Origin: Paracentrotus lividus
Taxonomy: Eukaryota > Echinodermata > Echinoidea > Camarodonta > Echinidae
Direction of reading: 5' to 3'
Assembly (NCBI GenBank): GCA_940671915.1
Contig: CALNVZ010002100.1
Coordinates: 839,142-903,141 of the forward strand
DNA: 64,000 nucleotides
Part shown: positions 12,812 through 22,499 of the stretch, in pieces
Layout: each line of letters begins with the position of its first letter
How positions within the stretch are numbered: the first letter of the stretch is position 1
Program-made: the position numbers and the translations under genes
The notes under the pieces: generated by a model
What the model was told of the DNA's origin: nothing
Database searches by the model: none
The model's input: only the letters and a program-made list of their open reading frames with translations

Positions 12812-15800
12812 CAGTAAGCAAGGGCTTAATCATCCTTTCTTGAGGTTTCATGGTTTATCCCTACTGGACATGGCTTCAACAAACTATAAATGTCCATAAA
12901 ATTGAAATATCAAACAGCTGCTTGGCCATCCATCATTCCCCCTCTCTCTCTCTCTCTCTGTCACTCTCTTCCTCTGTCTCTCTTATTCTCTGCATCTCTC
13001 TCTCCCCCACTCTCTCTCTTTCTTTCACTTCAGTCACCAGAACAAATCATAACAAGTGCATTCAGACATTTCATCCAAGAGGTAACATAGACTGCCATTG
13101 CTCAATGATCTGTTCCTGAATCAAGTCGTCAATAAAATTACGCTAGAAATTTACAAGAATCTCCTGCAAAACCATTTAAATAATATCCTTCATCATAACT
13201 CCTCATAATATGCATGCACGTCAGGTTTTTAATGTTTGAGATATGCTACAGAGCCATATTTGAAGATTACAACAAAAGAAGAAGAAGATATATGGATTAA
13301 AACATGTTAATAAATGTGAGATTCCTACCTGGGATCCTGATGTGTTGATGTGCATATCCTGAGAGAATTCTCTTCCACCTCTTCTAATCTGTAGAAATGA
13401 GGAACACCTAGGATAGCTGTTCTTACTACAGCACAGTTATCAGCAAGATGCTCACAGGAATCAGGGTCATGGCAGTCATAATTCCGGTTCCATAATCCTC
13501 TAGCGATAGCGCTAGGTTCTTGACAAAACAACGGGTTGGATATCACCTGTAAGGAGAAATACACCAAGCATTCATTACAACGCATTCATTGAAAGAATGA
13601 AGATTTCTAATTCCCTGTCATAATATAGTAATGGCAATAATGCAAATACTTGAAACAGCTGAACAGAATGACTACTCATAAGAACAAGCATGAATAATAG
13701 CATTTTGCTCTGTCTTTCAATGTTGGGAATGCTTTCAAATCAATAGATTTCTTTCTCTTGTGACCAAGACATGTGCTTCAGAACTTGCTTAAACTATTTA
13801 CATTATTCAGTTTCTAATATCTAATGTTCTAATTATTCCGTAGTGTTGGCATCTCTGATTGTATAGTCCATTTGTCAAGATCATGGATATGAAAATCTTA
13901 GCCACTGTATTGCTGAATCCCTCAAATCCTTTGGTACCACCTAGCTCTGGGAAGCCATGATCACATCAATGAGCAAGAGTTTTTTGAAATCATATTTCTC
14001 TTTCACAACTTCTTCTGTTATCTTTGTTGGCAGAATATACTTTTCAAAGTAATATATACCATAACCTTCATGGTTTAATTAAATCTTGGAGCTGATCATT
14101 TCTCTTCCGTTCTCATTCTTGTTTGATGTTGCCAACATGTACCTCTCTATCTTTTGATTGCCTCTCCTCTCACTTCTTTCATGACCCCTTTTATTCCTTT
14201 TGTCCTCTGTCTCTCATGACCATCCTTACTTGTAGATCTGCTTTTTGTAGCTCTTGCTATCCTATATGCATTTCTTTACATGTTGTCATTTTGTCTCTCA
14301 CAAAGATTCTTCTAGAATGGAAAGCTCAGGCTCTTTTTGACTCAAGTTTAATCAAATGTTAAACAACTTTTTTTTCTATCTTTGCCCTGTATCAAAATGA
14401 GATATTTACCTTAGCCACTGTATTGCTGAATCCCTCAAACCCCTTGGTATCGCCTAGCTCCGGGAAGCCATGGTCACACCAATGAGCAAGACGTTTAGCA
14501 AAGTCTAATTCATCAACTACACCAGCCCATTGAAGGATGGAATCCAAGGTCAACACCTAAAGCAAAATCACAAAATATCATTCAATTTCTTGTTGAAATC
14601 CAGGTTCTTAATTAAAGCCCTTTAACCGTAAAAGGGCCGGGGGGGGGGGGGAGGGGCCTAATCAGCCCCCCTTCGACGTTTCACCCGGTCATGACGCTGA
14701 AAAAATATTTCACACTCCACGCATTTATGACTTTTTTCTCTTACATCTTACGCAACTTTAAAAGCTATTTTGAAAAAAATTGAGCGTACGGTTCGGAAAT
14801 TGCGCAACATAATGTAATGCAGCGCAGGCTCAAAAACCGAAAATTTTCTGTATTTGTGTACAAAACATATGAGAAATGGCTTTTCATGTTAAAATCACAT
14901 TTCAGTATTTAAAATATGGTTATTAGCCATTATTTTAGTTTATATTGCTGTAATATTCAGAGATAATCAATGACCGAAGTATTCCAAACAAAAAAACAAT
15001 AAAATACATAAGTCGAAAAACACGGAAATACATAAGAAATTCCAAAAACAATAAAATACATAAGAAATTGAATTAGATATCGGAAATTTTTTCACGTACA
15101 ATCGTTACGAATGCTACAAAGAATATTTACACCAAAACATAACATTCTAGGAGCCTTAATTAATGATTTAGAGCAATATGTATGATTTCATGCATAAATT
15201 AGCATAATTAATTAATATAAATTAAAAAGACATTATTTTGGAAAAACAAACTATACAGTCTTGTAGATTACATCACAGACTACTATTGTGCAAAATTTTG
15301 CGGCGCTCGTGCGATAGGCAGCCGAGATCTGAAGGGGGGGGGGGGCCTAATCAGCCTTTTGTTATTCATTGTTTGACAATTTACTTTCCCTTGTTTTAAA
15401 TAAAACATTTTTATTGATTGCTTGGTGACTCAAAGAAATGTTTCTCACCAGTTGATCAAATGCAGTAGTCCAGTCACCTTTGACCCACTGAAGACGGTGT
15501 TTATCACTTATCTTCTGGTGTGGATGAAGATTATCTGCATCATAATGGAACCTGCATTCATCCTGTGACATCCAAGCAGTACAAAGACCTACTGCATCAC
15601 CGATAGCAGCACCATACAACAGACCTAATACATCACAAGGAAACACAGAGGGTTTCATCAAACAATCTCAATAAAAAGTTAAGACATAGGATTATTCATT
15701 GGACCCTATTAAGTGACTATAAGTAATATCAATTAATGACCTGAATATAAATCAACCCAAGTCCAACTCTTGGCCAAATTGAGTTGAACAACGTAGCTCA

Positions 15801-18800
15801 CAGAAGAGCCCATCTTATTATTTACAGCCCCAAATTATACCCAGAAGTGCCTGTAATGAACGAACGTGTGTTAACAATGGCTTGCCCCTCCAATCCTTTG
15901 TCTCTTTAGAGCCTCCCAACACCTCAGGTTGATATGCCTCCAGAGAGGTAGCACTGAAAAGGGGTCTAAGAGTGGTGCAGATTCTGCTCTTGATATTCAT
16001 GGTTTATACACATCAAGGGTAGAAATTAGAGCACTTACCTACTATCTTATCCATGAGTTCATCTGCCTCAAGAGATGTAGCACCAGGAGGGGGTCTGAGA
16101 GGGGTTCGGATTCTATTCTTAGTATTGGTTGTTTCTGTAAGCTCTTGGGCATACTGAGCTTGAGCACATTGTGGATTGGCAACACGCGATTGTAGTACAT
16201 CCCCTGATTGAAGATAGATAACACAAAGAAGTTTTTTATCAACCCTACATATAAGTTGTGAAAAAGAAATCATTTGAGTTTAAAGATTTTTTCACGATAC
16301 CTTCTTTCCCCTTACAAAAGTAAAGAAGAAATTTACAAATGTTAGATTTTCATGGTTCTTATACCAAAGGGAAATATATGAAGACTAGTCAGTGTGGTTG
16401 GTACAAACCATTCTACTTATAGTTTAAAATTTATGGATATTAGTACACTGTTCTTTTTACAAGGACTAAAAGACAAAAAACAACAACAACAACAACAACA
16501 ACACAATTATTGTCTTTCATAACATATTTTGTGGGGTCTTGGAAATGTCCCAAATCATGTGATCGAACAGTGGTAGCATATACAGCTCTTTTCCTCTTCT
16601 TGAACAAGGGCGCCATTTACATTTGTAATGAAAGTCCTACAATCAGATGTCAATGATACAATTGCTGACAATTGTATACATGTAGAGTTAGTTTTTGTTT
16701 ATTATGTTTTCTTACCACATAAAGTGAGAAACACACACACACACTGAAACTCTTATGAAAAAGAGCTTGGTCTAATAATATTTTCCCCAAACAGTATTGA
16801 TGTGGAAACACCATGATGTAATGAATTTGGATCATTATACCTCTACATCTCTTGAAGACATTTCCATGATGCGTCTGCTTTGGAACGTATCCATTCTCAG
16901 ACTGCTTTCTTAGAAACTGCAAGGTCTTCTCTGATCCTTCATCGCAAACACTCTGCGGTGGCGAAGCACATTTATTATTAGAAGCCAACAACACTTCTAT
17001 CGTGCTAGATTTCCCAAGAGACGGAGGCAACAGTGTTAACGAATTATCCATGACGTTCAACTTATGCAGCGATTCCATTCCACCTATGTTCTCTGGTAAA
17101 GACTTCAGTCTGTTGCTTGACAGATCCAGCTTTTCCAGTTTGACAAGGTGGATGAACGAATCCGGGAGATGCTCCAGTTCATTGTGATTGATAAGGAGGG
17201 TATTGAGATGGAAGAGAAGAGAGAAGCTGTCTGGTAGAACAGGGATGCGGTTATGGTTGAGGTTGAGGTAGGAGAGATGTGGGAGACGGAGTGGTATCTC
17301 AGGTGGGATGATGGAGATGTGGTTGAAGCTTGCATCCATGTGTTCAAAGAGAGATATAGAATCAACCAGCGCCCATGGTAACTCGGTCAATGCTCCTTCT
17401 AAATTCTCACCATCTACATGCTTAATAAAATAAAATAAAATGATACATAAAATTTCCATGGATGTAAAATTATGAATTTTTACAAAATTGCAATTATCCT
17501 GTCCCCTTAGTTGCCCATCCCTTACACAAACAGGATTTTAGGATAAAATATGTACAGTAGGTTTATCACGGGGGCGCTTAAATTTTTTTTTTAAGTGGAG
17601 GGGATGAGCTATTACTTAAAAATCATGCACCTGTCAGGATCAAAGTGTCATAACTTTTGAAGTATTAACTCTAACCCTACAAAAGTTTACATTTTCTGAA
17701 AGGAAATGTCCTGCAGATTTCAAAAATGCCATCCACTACAATGTAGGGTGAAGTAGTAACATATTTTGATTAAAATATTAATTTTTTGGGGGCCCTAATT
17801 TTTTTTTACTGCAGCCCCCAATACTTTTCTCCCTTTGATCCAGGTCGTAATTGCTCACCATGTTCGAATTGCTATTGAAATTTCCTTTCAGAAAATATAT
17901 AGTTGTAGGGGGGTTTCTTCATTTCATAAAAAAATTCTTAACCATAAAAAGGGCCTAAATATTTTGGTCAACCTGGGCCAAGGAGGGGGCTGCCCCCTCC
18001 TCAAGATTTCGGCCACCGTGGGGTCAAAGTTTATAAAAACTTGCATGTAGGTGGGCTATCTTATGATGAAGAAGCTCACAAAGTTTCAAGCCCCTATCTC
18101 AAGTAATCTTTGAGTTATCTGCATTTATGTAACGTCACTTCACATACAACAGGAACTGTATTGAGTTACTTTATGTATAATACACAGTCAATGGTGAAAT
18201 TGTCATTTTAACCACGCGCAGCGCGGCGATTTTCGGAACTGCACATTAGTAAATGGCTGGAACCTTATAACTATGGTGTCAAAAGATGCATGAGACTCTA
18301 AGCTATAAAGTCCTAAAAGCTCACAGCACAAAAATAAATATCCATGAAGTTATCATGGTTATGTTTTGAATGCACAGGAGGATGCGAAATCCAATAGACT
18401 TTGAATGTACCTCTTCCCCCGCCTCAACCCGTATTCTATCGCGTGCCGTTTCGCGATTTCAAGTGCGAGTACGTTCAAATTCACAGGTCTGATAGAGCTT
18501 GCATTCAGCTTTCAAATAACACCAATTTCATGGTAATACCCCTCTATTTAGCCAAGATGTCATACATTAAGTGAAACAAAATTTGGAAAAGCTTAACAAA
18601 ACCACCCTTTTTGGGTGGCGAGTTCAAAACACATGGCCGTATATGTAGCTGATTTAAATTATTTTCACCATCTAATAATAATAATATCGTTTTAGTCACC
18701 CAGGGTAGCCACTTCAGTTCTGACAACTGTTCTCCCAGCGGGCCCTGCATGATGTTATTATTACCCCCAAGCTCCTTATCAAAAGGCAACTTTAGGTACC

Positions 18801-19264
18801 ACTTTTGTAAGTCTGTGGTATGACTGGTATTTCTTTGATGTATTCATACCACAATGTTTATTTGCTACGTTTTTACCAGGCCCATTGAAAAACAGCTTTT
18901 GCTAAATGGGTTACCCTTTATTACCAAATGAATGAAAAAAATAAATTAAACAGATAACAACAATTATTACTTTAATAATAGGCTATTGTACTACATTGAT
19001 TTGTACAATTTACTGAAAATAACAATGTGCATGTATCATATACCTTCTGATAATCTTCACTAGAAGTCTAGATATCTCCTAAATTTGAAAAACAAAAGCT
19101 AATCAACTACAATAATTTATACAATTTAATGAAAATAAAAATGTCCATGGATCATTTACCTTCTGATAATCAGCACTAGTTATCTTCCTGGTAAGCTTGA
19201 GTTCTCTTCTCTCATCTGGTCTGACTGGAGTGAAGTCATTCACTTGAAGCTGAACGTTCCCCAT
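5039..19264 (-). CDS. LRR plus ADP-ribosylglycohydrolase-like (probable pseudoenzyme) gene, nine coding exons
   Basis: Coding exons on the minus strand are 19264-19160, 17420-16841, 16203-16039, 15624-15449, 14556-14410, 13546-13329, 10968-10777, 8187-8092 and 5231-5039. All junctions are GT-AG, phases agree throughout, and the sum is 1872 nt (623 residues plus stop). Residues 36 to about 200 hold leucine-rich repeats; from about 285 to the end is a DraG/ARH fold, a family that removes ADP-ribose from proteins or small molecules using two metal ions. Family landmarks seen are GAAIGDAVG, GFPELGDTKG, VVRTAILG, THQDPRC and VAGAVLGC. The usual metal motif GDWTDDTDQ reads GDWTTAFDQ, and the C-terminal GGDADTN-type motif reads GGDSTHN, so catalysis is doubtful. 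No signal peptide or membrane span is seen. The gene model is my own splicing; a 5' non-coding exon upstream is possible. Confidence is high for the exons and moderate for the lack of activity. Confidence 0.87.
5585..5825. repeat. Cluster of TTAACACC / GGTGTTAA motifs
   Basis: About ten copies of TTAACACC or its complement within 240 bases, some paired as small inverted repeats (GGTGTTAAATTT, AAATTTAACACC style). It abuts a SINE. Confidence 0.85.
5826..5992 (-). mobile_element. tRNA-derived SINE, minus strand
   Basis: The minus strand shows an A-box-like TAGTCTAGTGG near 5965, a B-box-like GAGTTTGATTCCCGG near 5920, and then the tail CACCCAGGTGTAAATGGGTA. The same tail occurs in the copy at 27040-27180. 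Confidence 0.75.
6566..7627. mobile_element. Foldback, mariner-like non-autonomous element
   Basis: Long inverted repeats of about 490 bases each (6566-7055 and 7085-7627) start CAGTGTGTTCCTAAAAAAAG and end in the complement, flanked by TA on both sides. TA flanks and CAGTG ends are typical of Tc1/mariner. No transposase frame is present. A solo end of a relative lies at 8033-8067. It sits in the last LRR-ARH intron. Confidence 0.85.
8033..8067. mobile_element. Solo end of a mariner-like repeat
   Basis: GTCAAAAGTGTATAGTTTTT followed by GGGACACACTGTA resembles the right end of the element at 6566-7627. The rest of that copy is missing. Confidence 0.6.
8092..8187 (-). CDS. Exon 8 of the LRR-ARH gene
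   Basis: A 96-nt exon, phase 2 in and out, encoding LLHLEQNKPRHTFRPIATC followed by VAALRISNRSNF. It corresponds to the ARH segment before the last metal-binding motif. It was recognised because the frame joins exons 7 and 9 without a stop and the fold order fits. Confidence 0.72.
8190..9537. other. LRR-ARH intron sequence with a repeated GGTTACGGAGTGAC word
   Basis: No exon seen. The word GGTTACGGAGTGAC or a close variant occurs at about 8772, 8953, 9153 and 9168. Confidence 0.6.
9538..9869. mobile_element. MITE with 80-bp inverted ends
   Basis: Starts GTGATCGAACCTCAACCAGG and ends in the near complement CCTGATTGAGGTTCGATCAC. The inner pairing includes CCATCCCTCCCAAGTACT and TGGCGCGGCTGATGACGTCA-like words. 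No frame inside. Confidence 0.85.
9870..10390. other. LRR-ARH intron sequence, nothing recognised
   Basis: AT-rich, with a short poly-A near 10320. No exon or repeat boundary seen. Confidence 0.5.
10395..10556 (-). mobile_element. tRNA-like repeat (SINE fragment), minus strand
   Basis: The minus strand has TTGGCTCAGTGGGTAGTGCA (A box TGGCTCAGTGGG) and GGTCATTGGTTCGAACCGCG (B box GGTTCGAACC) about 35 bases apart, the layout of a tRNA promoter. The acceptor stem does not pair well, so it is a tRNA-derived repeat and not a tRNA gene. Confidence 0.72.
10777..10968 (-). CDS. Exon 7 of the LRR-ARH gene
   Basis: It encodes CQASCAFLSTLVALILQND, the helix that follows THxDPR in ARH proteins, then a less conserved stretch ending YCSMSSTE. 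It is 192 nt, phase 2 in and out, with GACAG acceptor and GTAGGA donor. Confidence 0.8.
11019..11465. repeat. Tandem repeat of about 125 bp, 3.5 copies
   Basis: Units start at about 11019, 11149 and 11271 with TGATTTTGTTGATTAAACC and include TCTGGTTCTTTATGTCACAG and GAATTTGGACAAGAAATAAT. A partial fourth unit ends near 11465. It is in the intron after LRR-ARH exon 6. Confidence 0.9.
11466..12748. other. LRR-ARH intron sequence, nothing recognised
   Basis: AT-rich intron sequence with simple ATAAA runs near 12410. No exon supported. Confidence 0.5.
12750..12808. repeat. Poly-A tract of about 58 bases
   Basis: An uninterrupted A run, possibly the tail of a retroposed copy or a simple repeat; no retroposed body was recognised on either side. 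Confidence 0.95.
12942..13024. repeat. CT-rich microsatellite
   Basis: A run of CT dinucleotides interrupted by TG and CCC, with no coding frame of significance. Confidence 0.9.
13329..13546 (-). CDS. Exon 6 of the LRR-ARH gene
   Basis: It encodes VISNPLFCQE through STHQDPR, including the ARH-family core ADNCAVVRTAILG and the THxDPR segment. The acceptor is TTACAG and the donor GTAGGA, in phase 2. In active relatives the first core reads more like ANGAxMRTSxLG, so the nucleotide-binding loop is also altered here. Confidence 0.85.
13897..13979 (-). pseudogene. Decayed copy of LRR-ARH exon 5 in intron 5
   Basis: It matches the 3' part of exon 5 (LAH through SNTVAK) with several changes, an in-frame TGA after LAH, and loss of the GT donor (AAG is followed by ATTTTC). 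It is not usable as an exon. Confidence 0.88.
14410..14556 (-). CDS. Exon 5 of the LRR-ARH gene
   Basis: It encodes 49 residues, VLTLDSILQW through GFSNTVAK. It includes DFAKRLAHW and GFPELGDTKG, a stretch well conserved in eukaryotic ARH-like proteins. It is phase 0 at both ends. A decayed copy of its 3' part lies downstream at 13897-13979. Confidence 0.85.
14633..15356. mobile_element. Repeat bounded by G-runs and GGCCTAATCAGCC
   Basis: Both ends carry 11 to 14 G residues, a GGCCTAATCAGCC word and a purine-rich edge, in direct orientation. In between is AT-rich sequence with ACATAAGAAAT-type words. It lies in intron 4 of LRR-ARH. The family is not recognised. Confidence 0.6.
15449..15624 (-). 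CDS. Exon 4 of the LRR-ARH gene: ARH domain N-terminus with altered metal motif
   Basis: It encodes GLLYGAAIGDAVGLCTAWM, the glycine-rich opening of ADP-ribosylglycohydrolases, and then HRLQWVKGDWTTAFDQL. In active family members the latter segment is GDWTDDTDQ, whose paired aspartates hold a metal ion. Here those positions are Thr and Ala. Acceptor is ATTAG and donor is GTGAGA. Confidence 0.85.
16039..16203 (-). CDS. Exon 3 of the LRR-ARH gene: linker
   Basis: It encodes 55 residues between the repeats and the ARH domain, starting GDVLQSRVAN. It includes the segment RTPLRPPPGATSLEADELM and ends just before the first ARH glycine motif. It enters and leaves in phase 1 with a TCAG acceptor and a GTAAGT donor. 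Confidence 0.8.
16841..17420 (-). CDS. Exon 2 of the LRR-ARH gene: leucine-rich repeats
   Basis: This 580-nt exon encodes about six leucine-rich repeats of roughly 23 residues with the pattern LxxLxLxxNxLxxLP, for example LEKLDLSSNRLKSLPENI. The pattern resembles the intracellular SHOC2/Ras-suppressor type of repeat, a protein-protein interaction surface. It follows a TTATTAAG acceptor and ends at a GTATAATG donor in phase 1. An in-frame ATG at 17459 lies in the intron and is not needed as a start. Confidence 0.88.
17421..19159. other. LRR-ARH intron 1, mostly unrecognised repeats
   Basis: It contains G-rich words (GGGGGCCCTAATTTTTTT near 17790) and an interspersed stretch with ATAATAATAATATCG near 18675. 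Apart from the exon 1 copy near 19000 no exon is supported. Confidence 0.5.
18980..19065 (-). pseudogene. Copy of LRR-ARH exon 1 end with donor
   Basis: A tandem copy of the last bases of exon 1 and the start of intron 1, with donor GTATAT in place of GTAAAT. It repeats the AT-rich flank seen at 19100-19160. Confidence 0.7.
19160..19264 (-). CDS. Exon 1 of the LRR-ARH gene (start codon exon)
   Basis: It encodes 35 residues starting MGNVQLQVND and ending ITSADYQK, then a GTAAAT donor, phase 0. The ATG is chosen because the reading frame joins exon 2 cleanly. Glycine at position 2 could allow N-myristoylation, although residue 6 is Leu rather than Ser or Thr, so this is weak. It is rich in charged residues and has no domain I recognise. 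Confidence 0.75.
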
Positions 19265-19444
19265 TGCATTTCACAAACGTCACCTGTTGAAGGAATTATT
19301 GGGTCTTTAAGGAGGGCATTTTTGAAGGTTGACATTGAATCATGTGAATGTACAGTCTGACCATCATTTAAGCGGACCTCTCTATCAACCGGCCATGGAT
19401 TTGGGCCAGATTCCCTATTTTATTCACATAAACCCCTTACTGCG

Positions 19445-19473
19445 GCAGCCCGTACACGAAGTGTGCGGGCTGC
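19445..19473. repeat. 29-nt GC-rich hairpin with GAA loop (1 of 3)
   Basis: GCAGCCCGTACAC, GAA, GTGTGCGGGCTGC: a 13-bp stem with one G-T pair and a three-base loop. Confidence 0.85.
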
Positions 19474-19724
19474 GAGTTATTAACATCAAAACATGAGGTG
19501 CCTTCCCTTTTCCAGACAAGAATGTCAAAATCATGGAATAAGAGATGGACAAATCTATTTTATTTATTAGTTTATGTACTTAAAATACTAGCCGGATGTC
19601 TATCCTCATTTTTCATGATGATCATAAAGCAAAAAAATGGCATCAGAATTGCTGTTACAGTGTAGTTAAACGAGTCACATTCGCGGTGACTAGTTTGCAA
19701 CACGCATGCGCGACATCGGCAGCA

Positions 19725-21175
19725 GGGTCATTCCATGCCAATTCACTCAATGAAAGTGCAATTTTGCACCCTTCCGTCTCAGAATTTGCTCAAATTTGGT
19801 ACACATAAAGTTTAACATACCTCCCATGAAACAAAAAAAATTAGCGTAAACGGTCCGTCGGTTTCCGAGCTATGGCCCGCCCTTTGTGATTCGTTTTGGC
19901 AAAAATGGGTGTGACCTTCCATTTCAACGGCACAATGCGCCTGAACTGGTTGACCAATTTTTGTGAAACTGGTACCATTTAAAAGGAAATTCAAAGAGGA
20001 ATTCAAAAATGGTATCAAAAATAATATTGGAGCAATTTAAAGTGCTATGACCTTTGACCTTTCCTTTAACCTTGATTTTGACGCCCAGACGAATAATATT
20101 TTTACTTGATTTTTATGTATGTTAATTGTCAGTATATATTAACATAACATGTAAATATCTAGGATGATATTTTATTTCTTCACCTTAAAAACTCTTTTTA
20201 ATGTAATTTACAAAGTTACTGTTATCCCCACATACTGATATTTGTGTTGGTAATGTGTGTACAAGACTCCATTATACATTAATACTTTCAAACTGAAGTA
20301 ACATTACAATCAAAAGCCATAATGTATTCCATATCTGTTGCTGATGCTTCAAAGATCTCAAGATGTATCCAGTTTGGGACAGTAGAGCTGACTACATGTA
20401 GGAAGCATTTTGTTTCAGTCAAAACCGCAGATTTCTGATGATTTGTATGTATACCTATTGCACCCCAATACAAAGGGCTAAACAAATGTCTCTATTCATA
20501 AGCAAATGGAGTCTACGTACATGTATACATTATCATTGTGTTTAATGTTTCCTTTATTACCTGAAATGTTTAGTTTTCTGTTTTAATTGAATGTAATTTA
20601 ACTTCAGTTTGGAAGTATTTAAGTAAGCCTATAATGAGACTTGTACACACATTACCAACACAAATATCAGTATGTGGGGGTAACATTAACTTTGTAAATT
20701 ACATTAAAAAGAGTTTTTTAAGGTGAAGAAATAAAATATCATCCTAGATATTTACATGTTATGTTAATATTATACTGACAATTAACATACATAAAAATCA
20801 AGTAAAATATTATTCGTCTGGGCGTCAAAATCAAGGTTAAAGGAAAGGTCAAAGTCATAGCACTTTAAATTGCTCCAATAATATTTTTGATACCATTTTT
20901 GAATTCCTCTTTGAATTTCCTTTTGAATGGTACCAGTTTCACAAAAATTGGTCAACCAGTTCAGGCGCATTGTGCCGTTGAAATGGAAGGTCACACCCAT
21001 TTTTGCCAAAACGAATCACAAAGGGCGGGCCATAGCTCGGAAACCGACGGACCGTTTACGCTATTTTTTTTTTGTTTCATGGAAAGGTAAATGTTAAACT
21101 TTATGTGTACCAAATTTGAGCAAATTCTGAGACGGTAGGGTGTAACCCATTGGGTGAATTGGCATGGAATGACCC
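19725..21175. mobile_element. Foldback element of 1.45 kb between LRR-ARH and BAP1
   Basis: Arms of about 570 bases (19725-20300 and 20600-21175) are near-perfect complements, starting GGGTCATTCCATGCCAATTC and ending in its complement. No transposase frame is found. AGCA flanks both ends, a possible target duplication. Confidence 0.9.
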
Positions 21176-21179
21176 AGCA

Positions 21180-22462
21180 GCTATATACTCTACACGCTAG
21201 TATTTTGACAGAGATCGGAGGAGACTCTGAAATGGACTGGAAAATACAAGATTTCTTCAACTAGTGCACACAATTTTTTGGGAATATCTGATTTGCATCT
21301 AGTCTGTTTAGGTAAGTGACATTACATGAATTCTATATTTGCTATATTTTACCGATTCTTAGTGGTATTTTTAACTATTCCAAATCACACTTTAAAAATT
21401 TTGAAGGGTTTCTTTCAAGACGCTGCCACGTCCCAGGGCTAATGAACCCCCAAATTTCTCCCGTTATTCACATAATTTTTATTTTATCTCTCTCTCTTTT
21501 TTGGGGGGCACTGCTCAGCAGCGACACGTTCGCATTGTATGCGAACAAACAAATTTTCAAATGTAACAGTTAGGCCTACTGAACTTTGAACCTAATAAAT
21601 AAATGAAATAAAATGAAATGAACATACTGTACACACAGGAAGACATTTATGATCACTTACAGTTACAATCATGACAATCATCCACTCCATCAAATGACAC
21701 AATAATCAATAGATATATATTTATCGATGAACAATTATCAATCTCTCTTCCAAACAAAGCCAAGACCTAATTATAAAATTGCAGTCAGGCTAGGCTCACA
21801 ATCACAACATCACACATGATCATGATTTTACTACAGTTCACAGGCACAGATCAATTTGGGTTTATAATTTTCTTATTCTTCAAAATCAAACAATGAAACA
21901 TGTCAAAATTAATTTGTTCTTGAATTTTATCTTCTTTTTCTTCTAAGCTTTAAACTGCTGTTCGTATAAATCAACTCACACAACTGAAACGTCCATATGA
22001 TTCTGCTTTTCATGTATTAACAACAAAAATGAACTGAAGTGTCAAAAGTGTGATATTCACCTTGGATTTTATAAATTTCTTCTCCATTGACTTGATCCAG
22101 CCAGCTGTTTTTCATGAGATTCTATGAAGTGCCATATTGGTAATTTGCTGATTTTGAATACTACCGTAGATTCTGCATAAAAGTTACATTCAAATCATAT
22201 AGAGGATCTAGATCTACTACATCGACTTTTAGAAAAATTAAAAATTATGCTCGAAACGCATGAATTTGTGACAATCTGTTGATATTTTGTGTTTGTATTT
22301 TCTTAAATTAAAAAAAAACCAAAACATTTTCTACCCGACGGCTTCTCATAGATCGTCATTCCAGATTTTCATCTTTTTCAGGAGAAAGTCTCGCAGGAAA
22401 ATGTGTTTTATAACCCAGTCGCAGGCGAGGGGATTCTGAGTTTCAGGTCTTTTTAAGTAAAA
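21180..22462. promoter_or_regulatory. BAP1: Probable BAP1 upstream/5' UTR region
   Basis: No exon could be proven. The stretch just before the BAP1 start (about 22340-22462) is less AT-rich than the rest and holds a splice-like TTTTTCAG at 22374-22381. The gene opposite starts 3.2 kb away, so this region may serve both. No TATA box or defined site was recognised. Confidence 0.3.
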
Positions 22463-22499
22463 ATGGCTGGAGAATGGCTTGAGCTTGAAAGTGATCCAG
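22463..22499 (+). CDS. BAP1: BAP1 exon 1
   Basis: It encodes [13 protein letters not shown] across the junction, matching the N-terminal WLELESDPG of vertebrate BAP1. The context AAAAATGG is a good start, and a TAA nine bases upstream in the same frame closes the frame 5' of it. Donor is GTATGT, phase 1. Confidence 0.92.
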
